Assembly (NCBI RefSeq): GCF_001638985.1 | Contig: NW_017265148.1 | Coordinates: 797,059-861,058 of the forward strand | Reading direction: 5' to 3' | From: Phycomyces blakesleeanus NRRL 1555(-) | Lineage: Eukaryota; Mucoromycota; Mucoromycetes; Mucorales; Phycomycetaceae | Length of the DNA stretch: 64,000 nt | Part shown: in pieces, positions 8,962 through 20,006 of the stretch | Numbering within the stretch: position 1 is the stretch's first letter | Layout: each line of letters begins with the position of its first letter | The notes under the pieces: generated by a model | Database searches by the model: none | What the model was told of the DNA's origin: nothing | What the model saw: only the letters and a program-made list of their open reading frames with translations | Made by a program: the position numbers and the translations under genes

Positions 8962-11940
8962 GATTGTTTGTTAGCGGTGCCCGAGCTCACCTTGACCCAT
9001 TGGGTCTGAGGTGTAGTGAAAGAATCTGCGAAGCTGATGATTCCGAAAACTTGGACAAATTTTTGCTGCCCTGTACGCTTCACCAAGCAGACATCTTGTC
9101 GGTCGGTTGGCCCTGGAGCCAAGCCGACGCGGTCGGAACGAAAGGTTGATCCTGAAGCTTCTGGTAAGCTTTATGGTGATACTGGAATTCCCGGACCTTT
9201 CACAGTACTTTTCCTTGGGACTATCTGCGTGGTGATTCACGTTGGGTCTCTTGGTTAAGCTGTAAGGGTAGCCTCTTTTACGTTCGGTTCCTACAGCTTT
9301 CAAATTCAAAGGACTGGATTATCGTTTCCCTCTGGGATCGACACCATGCTCCGCCTGTTAGCTTGGTTCTGAGTCTTGGCTTGGCATAGACAGTATAAAG
9401 AGAAGGTAGATTGTGGAGGTCTACAAATGAGTGTAACCTGTGGTGGTACTAGACTGGTTTTCAATCCTGTTTGCCTCTGGTATTTGCCGTTTGTATACAT
9501 TCGAGGGTGGTGCTTGCACTGCTGTAGGGTTGGCTTGAACCTTTTGTTCGTAGGGTTCTTGTTGACTTCCTCTCAGGTCTGAGGCCGAGATCTGTGAGTG
9601 GTGGTTTCTGTACGAGTAGGGCTTCCGGAGTCCTTGATTCTGGGTCGTTTTTGGGGCCACGGTGGTCCTGTTGGCTTGTCTGGTCTGGTTGGCTAGATTT
9701 CCGGTATCATTCTGGTATCATTCTGGAGATCGTTGTTGGCTAGGTTTCCGGCTTGTTCTGTACCTGGGTTCTGGGTCTTTGTAGCTTGAGTTTTGTGCTT
9801 AAGCCAGGGAGAATGAATACTGTGGGGCACGGTGTTCATTATGTAGTCATGTCTGGCCGAATGGGTTTTGCTTCCTTGCCGGATTCTTTCTTGGGGTCCT
9901 TGGAAGGCTATCGTCAGTCCCCTCCTTTTTTTTCTGGTGAGTTCTCGAAGACTCACTGGTAGGCTCGGATAAGTCTTTTTGGACTTTGAGTTTGCTGAAA
10001 TATAGATTGTGGAAAATCTATTGCCGGGGGGTAGATAGTCCCAAGAGGTTTTGGGAAAACGAGCCAAGAACATCGGGTTCCTACCAAGATTTGCGAGGTT
10101 TTCCCTCACAGACATGACGGTATATCAGTCATTATGATTGCTACTAGTCCTTGTGTCTGGACTCAAATGATGCGTACAAATGCATGTCCAGACAGTCGCA
10201 GCTATTTTGAGATGGCAAAACCAAAAATTAATCTGCGCAAAAGGATATGCTTTTAAGACTGGTCGATTAGGTATCAGTGACGTTGTCAGTCGAATCAAGA
10301 TAAACTGACCATACAAAAAAATGTCACTGAAGAGATAGCGTGGAATTCGCCGATGATCTCAAGCATCACGCAAAACCTGTGGTCAGAGTCCTAGCCACCC
10401 TCATTTGAGGAGGACTCTGATTAATATGGTCTGGTAAATGAACCAGACCAAGCAGGGTGAGCTAGAAATTATCACCAAAAAAAAAAAAGCAGATTACAGT
10501 TAGCAACTGGAAATGCGTACACTCAAGAAAATAAGACCCGAGTCGAAGGGCATTTACGCACACTTTCAGTTGTGAAGGAGAAGCAAGGTTACATTCGACA
10601 AACCTATCCAAACCAAGTCGAGACAAGTGCTTACAAGCCGTATTCATGGAAACTCATAGAGAGTTCAGTCCAGTACCAAAACAATATTCTCGAAACAAAA
10701 TCAGAAAAGCAAAGCTGAACATGGAAGTCAAAACAAACAGCACAGAGAAACATTAAAAGAATGGAATCAAGTCTTCAAGTCTTCAAGCCTTCAAGTACAA
10801 AAGGTTAAAATCAAGTAGGCTAACCTAGAGTCTCGCCATCTCGCTGGGTTGGCCGAAAAGCACACAAAGAGTCTCGACTAGGATATGGGCACAACAAGAA
10901 TAAATTCATCATCATCATTCAAGACTATTGGCTCAGGACTGCAAAAAGGTATTTGGGATGACCGGGTTTATATTATGGACCGAGAACACCAGCAGGAACA
11001 AGTAGAGGCCGTCAGTAGTAAACAACAGAGCTCAAGGCAGAAGCAATGTGAACCACAAAGCAAGCAATAAGGCAATTTTTCGAGGGTTGTTTTTGTCTCT
11101 GGATTTCTTTGTCAGAGATAATATCAACCATTAGTCCGTTTATCCAGAAGATAAGTACTATTTATACACAATATGTCTCGGTACTAATTATATGATATTT
11201 TTTCATCTTCTCAGGGCCGCCCTGTGACAGGGCTCGCAATACTACAACCCTTTAGAGGATACCAGAGATAGCTTGTGAGCGTTGGACTTTACCAAAAGGT
11301 AAAGCTTCTCGGTACGCTAGTAGTACCTTTTCTCCCCTCAAAATATTGTACATTGCATTGTATGCCTGTATATATTTAGGGTTCTTGGTGTGGTAAGCCA
11401 GGATCTGGTAGCTCCTCTGCCATTCGGTGGTCAAACCCTTTTGCGGTTGACCCCATCGCTGCAAGTTGGCACATTGTTTCTGCTAGAAGCTTGGTTGTTT
11501 ACTGTCGGTGGTCTCGCATACCTCCTACTGGTGATCAAGGTCCATTCCGCCCGGTCATCAAAGAACATTTTGCAGTCCCGAGCCCGTCTCTTCAGATGAT
11601 GTTACCTATTCCAAAACAAGTTCCTTTACTTACAAAACAAATTCTATCAATTAAGGTATGTTATTTTGGTCATTCAAACCTGCCTCATATGTAAATACGT
11701 TTTTCGCTTTCTCACTCATTTTTTTCTTTATCTTTTTAAGCCATATTCAGCCTTATCAACTCCAATAATGCGGCAAATTCCGAAGCCTGAATCCTGTGCA
11801 AGAATGACAGCAGCAAGAACCAAGTCAAGCAAGAGGAATACAAAAAAAAGATACAAAAAAAAGATACAAAAAAGAATACAAAAAAAAAGGAAAAAATATA
11901 TTCACAATTATCTCTCTATCTCAAGTAAAAACTCATAGAC
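8962..11940. other. Middle part of the large element, no confirmed gene
   Basis: GC content falls gradually from 8962 to 10100. Short open frames occur on both strands (for example 140 codons on - at 9693-10115, rich in Asn/Gln/Thr, and 70 codons on - at 11252-11464). None is recognisable. All are shared with copy B, as expected for a recent duplicate. One + frame at about 9012-9149 could join the 643-codon ORF by a ~54-nt intron (donor GTAAGA at 8958, acceptor GTGTAG ending at 9016). Confidence 0.5.
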
Positions 11941-11989
11941 TAGCAGAATCCCTGAAATGGTCAAGCCACGGTTTGCTTATATGTTCAAG

Positions 11990-12218
11990 TCCAATTCCAA
12001 GTCTTGTCTAAGTCCAAGTCCAAGTCCAAGTCCAAGTCCAAATGTCCAAGCACTGTCCAAGCACTGTCCAAGTACTGTTCTAGTACTAGTCCTAGCACAT
12101 AAATATATATAAACAAGTAGAGAAGTACGCAAGTAGAGAAGTATACATACATACATACACACACACACAAACACACGCAATTTCTATTTTTGCTATTTAT
12201 TTCTTACACACACACACA

Positions 12219-12256
<38 letters not shown>

Positions 12257-12360
12257 TACACACACACATACACACACACATACACATAGTCATAGTCATA
12301 GTCATAGTCATACAAACATACATATACACACTTATATACATACATATATACATACAAAAG
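11990..12360. repeat. Microsatellite block in element tail: (AAGTCC)n, (AC)n, (ATAC)n, (CATAGT)n
   Basis: Consecutive tracts of AAGTCC hexamers (about 12008-12042), ATAC (12143-12160), AC (about 12163-12295) and CATAGT (12287-12312) are present. The same block, with changed copy numbers, occurs inverted at about 59300-59620. Open frames here encode only Val/Cys/Tyr or Leu/Gly/Asp repeats and are not genes. Confidence 0.85.
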
Positions 12361-12499
12361 TAGAGGCGCATTTCTATCAAAGTCCAAAATCTGGGCTGTA
12401 CCTCCAAGTCTCAAGGCCAAGTCGATTTCCAAGAAGGGGTCCAATGCAAAATTCCAAAAGCAAGTTCCAAAAGAAAAACCAAAAACCAAAAACCAAATC

Positions 12500-12722
12500 C
12501 GAGGCCTATACTAAGTCCTGTAATAAAACGGGCATATACTAAGTCCTCCACTCCAAAAGGATCAAATCCAAAAACCGAGGCGTAGACCAAACCCTATCAG
12601 AAATGATCAGGCACATATTAAGTCCTCCACTTCAAAAGGATCAAAAGAAATCCGACCCTGAGGCCTATACTAAGTCCTGTCCAAAAATCACACAGGCATA
12701 TACTAAGCCCTCCTCTCTCTAA

Positions 12723-12753
<31 letters not shown>

Positions 12754-13560
12754 CAAAAAAAAAAAACAAAAAAAAAAACAAAAAAAAAAAGCAAAAAAAA
12801 AGCAAAAAAAAAGCAAAAAAAGATGAACAAACCGGAAGAACACTGCATTGGAACCTGGACCTGGATTGAAGCAAAGCTGCGAACTGGAACAAGACTCTGG
12901 ATTAGGACAAGGTATGAAATCCCTTTTTACACATATACATACAAAGCAAATGAAGTCTTTGATCAAAAACAAAAAACAAAAAAAAATGCTCAAAAAAAGA
13001 AGCTCAAAAAAACAGAAAGAGCAAAAAGAGCAATACCAAAACCCCCTTCTCTTATACTTTTCAATATCAAACCCATCCTTTTATTACTATTCCATGAAAT
13101 TGACTGGACAAAAAAAACCAAAAAAAAAAGAATAAAAAAAAAATAAAAAAAAAATCAAAATCAAAAAGTCCAAATTATTCCCTTTATTATGTGTGCTGTG
13201 TTCGGACAAAAAAAATCAAAAAAAAAGTCCAAATTATCTTTTTTATTCTTTTCAATATCAAAATCATCCTCTTATTACTATTCCGTGAAATTGACTGGAC
13301 AAAAAAAAAGAATCAAAAAAAGAATCAAAAAAAGAATCAAAAAAACAAGAAAAAAACAAAACGTCCAAATTATCCCCTTTATTATTTTTCAATACCAAAA
13401 TCCTCCTCCTCCTATCACTCTTAGCTTATATTGACTGGACAAAAAAAAAGAAGAAAAAAAACGGACAAAAAAAAAAGATCAAAAGAAATATCAAATGGAC
13501 CAAGAAAAAAAAACCGACTGGACTTGACTGGAACCGACTGGACTGGACTGAAGTAGCATG
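12500..13560. repeat. A-rich tandem-repeat tail of the large element
   Basis: Two ~110-bp units built on CTATACTAAGTCCTG and CATACTAAGTCCTCC are followed by long poly-A runs broken by GC. After these come units ending in AAATTGACTGGAC plus poly-A (about 13079-13120, 13258-13310, 13380-13445). Copy B carries an additional unit of the GTCC..AACACAGCACACATA type (58300-58415), which accounts for most of the ~105-bp length difference between the arms. Confidence 0.75.
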
Positions 13561-14219
13561 AACTTGACCATCTTATATTATATTATATTTAATTTAACTT
13601 ATATTTCCTTTATACAAACCTTTGAATAATAAAATTCCCCTCATATGTCTTTGATATCATATTTATATTTCTGTCTCTTTTTCTTTGGTGTCCTATATGG
13701 AGTTTACTGTTAGAAAGCCCAAGGAAAGAGGGACTTTGTAAACAATTTAAGCATGGAAAAATGTAAAATCTTAGTGTGGCTCGTTTCTCTTGATAGAACT
13801 CATAGCAGAAAAGGTAACTTTATGTACAATTGATGGCAAACTTCATATAAAAACATGATTAATTTATGTAAGAGTAGCTACCTTACTTGTGGGGAATTTG
13901 GCCAGGGATAATATAGTTATGGGTACTTTAATCGAGCATATTGTACGTATGAATTTTGATGTTATGAAAGAAACCATCTCAACCAAGAGACATTAATGGT
14001 ATTCAATAGTTTTTTACGATATTGGCTAATTATATGGTGCTTAAACTACCACTACATCTAACAGTCAAGCATCCAGACCTGGTAAATATCTCCTAGTAAT
14101 GATTCCGTTGACGCTTCCTGAATCTTTTACTTTGCCCTCAAATATCCAAGTATGGCCAGTATTAAATTAAGAAACCCTCACGGAAAAGACCCAGAACGTA
14201 AAATAACTTGTGATGGATG

Positions 14220-15140
14220 ACGGTTTTGAGAAGGCATTCAATTAGTATCAATTCTGGACCAAGACCTTCCTCGTTTAAAAACGACCATAATATTTGTGGG
14301 ATCTTTCAATGAATCGAAGTTCTCTATATTTTACAACACTCTTTAGGATTTTGGCATAAAAGTAGAAAAAGCTGAATTTCCCCTTAATAGCCGTGATAAA
14401 GATTTGACAATTCATTTCAACAGCTATCTTAACTTTATCTCAGAAGCACTGAGAGTTCTATGGGTAGGTTTGATTCACTTGTCGAGTAGAGAGCCTGTTT
14501 CGAAGACGCTATGTTTCTATTCAAACCTGGTCGAGTTGCACAGCAAAACCCCTTGTATTATTGAAATTAACATTATGCTAAATAAATACAAATTATTAAG
14601 ATTATTAAACATGAATTCAGCCAATGTGTACCTCTCCAAGCAGTCAGATTACAGTCACAGCCCGCATTTTCTACAAAGACTGGAACTCATTGACGTCTAT
14701 ATAGACACACAGACCTTTAAAAACATACATTTTCTTGGTGTAAACAGCTTTTATTCCTGGGACTAGAATACGTTAAGTTTGATGGATCTGAATTGATGAA
14801 AAGCGTAAAGATCTTTATCGAAATGTCGCACTCCCAGTTGGACACTCTTATACTTTGTAGCATCCTATCATACTGTGGCTTGATAAAACATTACAGTACT
14901 AAACAGCATATTAATGGTAATTTTAATCAATTGAACTTGAATAACCAAGAACACCCGACGTTATCAAAGAGGTGTCGTATATGCTTCAACAATACAGACA
15001 AAATAAATAGATCTCTTGCATGTGAACTTGAGAGGCGTGACATTGAATGTCTTCAGAAGCTCTGTAAAGGTTTTATGAACAATGACAGTCATGCTTATAA
15101 TACTGTGTTCACAAAAACGTGGGTGGCTATAGTGGGATTT
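14220..15140 (+). pseudogene. Decayed F-box/leucine-rich-repeat-like gene fragment, copy 2
   Basis: Near-identical duplicate of 352-1268. Open pieces at 14404-14766 and 14793-15140 carry the same block order and the same stop after NSFYSWD. Homology begins at GACGGT near 14220 and ends at GTGGGATTTT near 15140, with unrelated flanks. It lies 130 bp from the right end of the large element copy A. It lacks the F-box region and the start, so it is non-functional as an F-box protein. Confidence 0.75.
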
Positions 15141-16347
15141 TAATTAAACACTGATTTCTCTCTTTCATATGTATCCCACTTTTTACCCCACCCTGTTTTT
15201 GCATTCTGCAAAACACATTTTCCCAACTTCTTCAACCCAATATAAGAATTAAAGACAATAAAATTATTCGAATCTAATAGCTTACCATTCAGTAACAACC
15301 CCCCCTCATGAATTTGGGCTACATCCTATTTCATTATACTGTCTACAAAGATCCTGAGAAATCTTATAAGCAGTTCAAGTCTCTTTCGGTACAAATAATA
15401 ATACTAATATAAAATTATTTCCAAACGTAGCATACTGTAGAAAAATAGTAATATAATTGATTTAAAGGACTTGTAACTTTGACACTTCTAGCATACATTA
15501 AGCTAAGGGTGATATTCAATTACTATTATTTTAATTTTTAATACAAAAAACCATTTTAGAAGAATATTGTACATTCACTGAGAGAAAAAAACATCCTTTT
15601 TTAAATAGTGCATTACTTGTTTCTGGCTCACTAACAAAAGATAATGCTAATGTCGCTGGTGTTGATATAAGAAAGAACTCCTTTCAATATTTGCAAGCCT
15701 CAATGCAGCATCATTATTTACTACTAATATATGTATAAGTTCCCAAAACTTGCTAGATAGAGCAGATAATCCTATCAGGAAAGGAATAATTGCTATAATC
15801 ATTTTTTTTCGCTGGTCATTACTGGTGATTGCGGGTGAGAAAATTGCTCTTTCCCGGGTAGTTCAATGGTCTCGTCCAAATTTTGGGAAAGCTAATTTGA
15901 ATTCGACCTATAAATTCCTTATGGTAATTATTTATAAAGAGTTCTCTTGGAAGTACTGGATGCATATGCTCTAATAGCTTAGATACCAGAAAACCAATAT
16001 TTCATATCATATTGGTCGAAGTTATTGAGATCTTATAACACAATATAGTTCCAGAATATATTGGCGATAATGCTATACTGAGAGGCGTCCACACATAAAA
16101 CTTGCTTACAGTCTGATTACACTTGCATGTCCCTGAATAGCAATATTTACACCTTTTAGATCATTCGAGGAAGTTTTTTTACATTTAGATATATTACAAA
16201 TTTTGGCTTTAAACTGTGGCGTATATCCAAGAAATAAATATTAAAGAAGCCCATCAAACTTACAAGAGCGTAATTTCAAGAAAAATAGAGATCTCAGAGT
16301 CATAATAGAGAAAAGGATTAGATTATTTTTTATTTATTTATTTCTTT
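15141..16347. other. Intergenic, no gene seen
   Basis: AT-rich. The longest frame (15750-15974, 74 codons) has no recognisable features. Nothing else is supported. Confidence 0.5.
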
Positions 16348-16349
16348 TA

Positions 16350-16383
16350 TGGTGCAATCGGAGATAAGTATCAATGTTTTTGG
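16350..16383 (+). repeat. Left terminal inverted repeat of the 2.76-kb transposon
   Basis: Starts TGGTGCAATCGG next to the TA target and ends in GTTTTTGG. Pairs with 19078-19111 with about four mismatches and a one-base length difference in the T run. Confidence 0.9.
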
Positions 16384-16599
16384 ATTTGTTTCAATTTTCT
16401 CCTGTAAAACTCCGCCAGCCAATTATGATTTAATGTCCGACAACCTTTAAAAAAAATCAAAATTCAATGATATTTAGCACTCAAAACGTAAAGACTAAGC
16501 ACAAAAGTAGAATTGATATATTTAATAAAATAATAATTAGAGATAAAGATAATTTATAAGCAAAAATAATAAAAAATAAAGAAAGTACAGATAAAAATT

Positions 16600-18714
16600 C
16601 TATTCTCTTCCTTCATCACGGCGATGAGAAGTATATTTTTTTTTTGTAAATTTTTTTACAACATCATTGGCTTCTTTCACGTTCATCTCTTGGCTGTATG
16701 CCTCAATGTAGCGCCACGAGCGGTTGTAATACCGGCGGATATTTGGAAGCTTACCAGCGTGATCCAAGAAAGTATGGATATTCTTATCCAGGGACTTATA
16801 CGTATAGTCACACTGGAGGCGAGCTTCACGCTTTGCGGCACCCCAATACCTCTCAATCCAATTGCATTCGCAATGGAACTTAGGGTAAAGTTCAAATATA
16901 TGACCAGAGTCTTCGACAGCCTCATGAAGAGCAGTTTTCTGTGACATAAAATCTGGTTGTGAAGCCAGAAAATGATGTGCACAGCACTTGCTATCTTCAG
17001 AGGCGTCTTTACTCTTACAGTCTAGTCGCCATTTCTTAATAGGATTATACGGATCCTTCTCAAGCCACAAACCACGCTCCTCCAGAATATGACGGACGCC
17101 TTTAACATATTTAACCTTATTTTGGACCCATTGTCCACTTTTCTTTGCAAACCATTCGTCCTTCTCGTAGTACATTGATTGTACTTCCTCTACACCATTC
17201 CGGACAAATACTGTATCCCGCAAAGAACAAGGATCGTCGTCTTCAATCTCTTTGTCATTTAGATTCATTTTGCTTGAGATCAAAGCATTTTGACCATACG
17301 CTTTGTGATTTGTGCTTTGGTCAAATGAAAAGACGGCCTTGCACCCTGGGTGAATCAATTCAAAAAGAGGAATAACATTGTTTTTCAATTGCTTCAACAT
17401 ATCCGCACTCGTTCAGTACCCATCTCTGTCGGCCCCAGGGCGGAATACCTCTCGTGACGACCATGCCCCTCTAGCCATTGTTCCGTGGCATACGCACTTG
17501 AACTCACTGATCATGAGAGACATTCCTGGACCTTTCTTACGGATAGGATTTTCATCTTCCATTAGCCACATGGTATCTTTCCCATCGTTTGCGTAGAATG
17601 TCGATTCATCGGGAGTAACAAGAACATGCTCTATTTCATCGGATCTAAGTACTGGCAAAACTACAGTTTCTTCATTTTCAGAAAAAGTTGCCATTTTCTT
17701 CTTGTACACCATCATTCTTTTTGCCCATTTCTGACGGTATGCAATCACATCCTCTCTTTCATGACCGTCGTAATAAATGTCTTTAGAGTTCTTTCTAAAC
17801 ACATAACCCCATTCATGAAGGTACTTCCAGATTGTATTTGTGGAAGTATTTCCAGGTATACCAAGCTTTCTTGGCAAAATCTCTCCATCAATGTACTTCT
17901 TCACTTCGATAAGACTTCGACTTTCTGGTCTCTGGTTTTGAATCCATTTACAGATAGTAGACTTTATATCTTCATCCGAAAATAAAGAATGTCTTCTCAA
18001 ATGCTTTCCTTGTTGATGTAAGGCAATTGAACGGAAATCAACATACTCTTTGGCATACTTTCTTATAGCAGCTGGACGATAAGTGTTTTTGTGAAGCCAT
18101 GTTTCCATCGATGCTTTCTCTGAAGCTTCCATAGTTTTGGCGCCTGATATTCTGTATCGAAGGTAGCATTCAACTGATTTAAGCTTACAGAGTTCAAAAG
18201 CATCAACTGACTGAGAAGAAGGACCTGCGCGAGTATAAGGGAAAATCTCTTTCTTAACATCTTCATGTGCAAGTTTAAGCACAGCAATTTTGTCAATCTG
18301 TATGTTCTCCAATTCACTATCAATAGATTCTTTTAATTCAATTGGAGCCTCTTTTTGAACTTTAATAAAGAAGCCTTTATCTGTAAGACGGTAGCTTCCT
18401 TGCGTATTTGAAGCATCATTATCTGCTTTTCTTTTTCTCCATTCAGTTGTTCGCGAATTTTTCTGATAAGTTCTACGAAGCGACTTATCAGCACCTTCAT
18501 GCCATTTCAGCAGCTGGTTTGTATATGCAGCTGAAGTAACTTCTTCTGACATTCCCTGGAGCTCTCTGTCGTCCAAAACAATATCGTCTTCATGGTCAAA
18601 CTCCAAGTCCACATAATCTTCATTTTCCAATTGTATTTTTTTAATAAAAGCTCCACTACTAGCCGATCTGTTTATTTTCTTTGCCATTGTTGATCTCTTT
18701 TTTGGACGAGGCAT
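16600..18714 (-). pseudogene. DDE transposase interrupted by one in-frame TGA
   Basis: The start is probably the methionine of MPRPKKRS at 18714; the frame is open 20 codons further upstream. The basic N-terminus looks like a nuclear/DNA-binding region. The catalytic core is recognisable: first Asp in TPDESTFY, second Asp in FDQSTNH, Glu in CNWIERYW. The C-terminal block with RSWRYIEAY and SHRR is typical of a fungal IS630/Tc1-related family. Second Asp to Glu spans about 155 residues, far longer than classical Tc1 (34). At 17413-17415 a TGA separates DGY from TSAD in the same frame. Relatives, as I recall them, have Trp there (DGYWT), so a TGG to TGA change is the simplest explanation. Without the stop the protein would be about 700 residues. 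Confidence 0.85.
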
Positions 18715-19077
18715 TTTAGAGTGTTTTAAATATAAGTGTGTTAAGCTTGAGTAGTAACACTTGAGGAAGACCAAAATAATAAAAGGTACGCAATAAAAGT
18801 CAAAGTCACACGCACGTGATTTCCCTTTTTAAGAAATTATATTTAATGTCCGTCAGTGACAGCCATTTAACTTGTTTCAATATCGTAAAAACCGGGTAAA
18901 CTCCGTTGTAAATAGGCCAATACATCCCAACTTTGAAAGTCTAAGACTTTTTATTCAGAGTAGTTAGAGCAATTGTAAACTCTTAATTCTATAGATAATG
19001 ATCATATCTATCGAATTAAGAGTCCAGAATTATATTAACTTAAGTTTTGCAAAAGTTATAAACTTTTAAAAAATACC

Positions 19078-19111
19078 CAAAAACTTAGATAGTTATCTCC
19101 GATCGCACCAT
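19078..19111 (-). repeat. Right terminal inverted repeat of the 2.76-kb transposon
   Basis: Reverse complement begins TGGTGCGATCGG; the TA target follows at 19112-19113. Confidence 0.9.
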
Positions 19112-19113
19112 AA

Positions 19114-20006
19114 TATCTTTAAATATATCAAATTTACTTTTCTGGCCCAGCTAGACATTATAGCCAAAATGCAAAGTATCCGCGATTGGGGGCTTTAGGT
19201 AGTCTTTGGATATTGAACAAGTTTTTTTGCTAGAGTTTTCTCAAGAAAAATTAGAACGAGTTCAAAAAACATCGACATATAACTCCAGTTGTACTATATT
19301 AGCTATATAATAAGAACAATTATACAAAGTTGAACTATACAGAACATTAATAGTCAACACAAACAAAGAAAAACGGCTTACTAAAGCGTGTATGATTGGG
19401 TTTAGATGTCAATAACAGACCATATATCCAGAATAAAGGTTATTGGTTTAGCTTCGAGGGCCTATGGTTTAGTTTATCAATGAATTTGTCTAAATATTTT
19501 TTCTGAAAGTTATACGTATGCTCATCTTCAGAAGCTTATTGCCCCCACCAAGGTAGACAACATAAAGATAGAATTAAGAACAGTGGTTGTGTGGCTGATA
19601 ATTATAAAATATTATTAAGGTTTTTACAGAGGAGTAGTCGACCGGCTTTCATTTCCACTTATAGACATCAGTTTCATCCCTTAAAAGGGCAGAACCTAAA
19701 AGTGAAATACCAACAAGTTACAGATCTTTAACAAACGGTTGCACGCTATTATAAGCAGCAAATAAATATATATATATATATATATATGATCTACCACAAC
19801 TAGGTGAGCGCCCTGAGATTTTTATGGAGGAGTGCTAAGCCAATAGATTGATGTGGAACTTGTAGACAGTAATGTTCAAGGGATATAATGGCTCATTAAA
19901 TTGGTGATTTTCTCTTTCCAATATATATATATATATTTTGGGTGATGCTTATAAGACTTTATATTCTTTTTTCCTCTTCATTTTCCTTTTATCTTTACTT
20001 CTTGTA
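19114..20006. other. Intergenic / promoter side of the F-box gene
   Basis: AT-rich, with (TA)n at about 19767-19788 and 19920-19935. A pyrimidine-rich leader (TTTTTTCCTCTTC) directly precedes the F-box gene start. No other gene seen. Confidence 0.5.

Larger units (their letters stand above)
7615..14089 (+). repeat. Left arm of a ~6.5-kb inverted repeat (large mobile-element copy A)
   Basis: This arm matches the reverse complement of 57421-64000 almost base for base through the coding part, the middle and the low-complexity tail. It stops near GGTAAATA at 14081-14089. Beyond that point the two flanks differ. The real left end lies at or before 7615 and cannot be seen because copy B is cut by the window. 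Differences are scattered single bases plus repeat-number changes in the tail. No terminal inverted repeats, long terminal repeats or target-site duplication could be defined. With an intact ORF but no visible enzyme, it is either non-autonomous or of an unrecognised type. Confidence 0.85.
16350..19111 (-). mobile_element. 2.76-kb IS630/Tc1-mariner-like DNA transposon
   Basis: The termini TGGTGCAATCGGAGATAA (left) and TGGTGCGATCGGAGATAA (reverse complement of right) form ~34-bp imperfect inverted repeats. They are flanked on both sides by TA (16348-16349 and 19112-19113), the expected target duplication for this superfamily. A single long transposase frame on - (16600-18714) contains the DDE motifs. 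A subterminal palindrome (ACTCTTAATTC at 18979-18989 with its complement at 19013-19023) lies near the right end. The four TIR mismatches and one stop codon suggest moderate age. Confidence 0.9.

Noticed and set aside
9693..10115. 140-codon minus-strand frame in the large element (and its twin at 61500-61922)
   Set aside because: Shared only because the copies are recent; the two differences seen are both replacements and no domain or splice context supports it.
11985..12489. Long frames over the microsatellite block (and 59153-59637)
   Set aside because: They are translations of AC, ATAC and AAGTCC repeats with no ordinary coding sequence.
12618..13434. Lys/Phe-rich frames in the tail (and 57954-59039)
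   Set aside because: Products of poly-A/poly-T tandem units; lengths vary between copies with repeat number.
7615..14089. Reading the inverted element copies as centromere-flanking retroelements
   Set aside because: No reverse transcriptase was found, and the enclosed segment is full of ordinary intron-bearing genes.
17413..17415. Programmed stop-codon readthrough in the transposase
   Set aside because: The TGA is followed by ACG, not the CTA-type context known to favour readthrough; a nonsense mutation is simpler.
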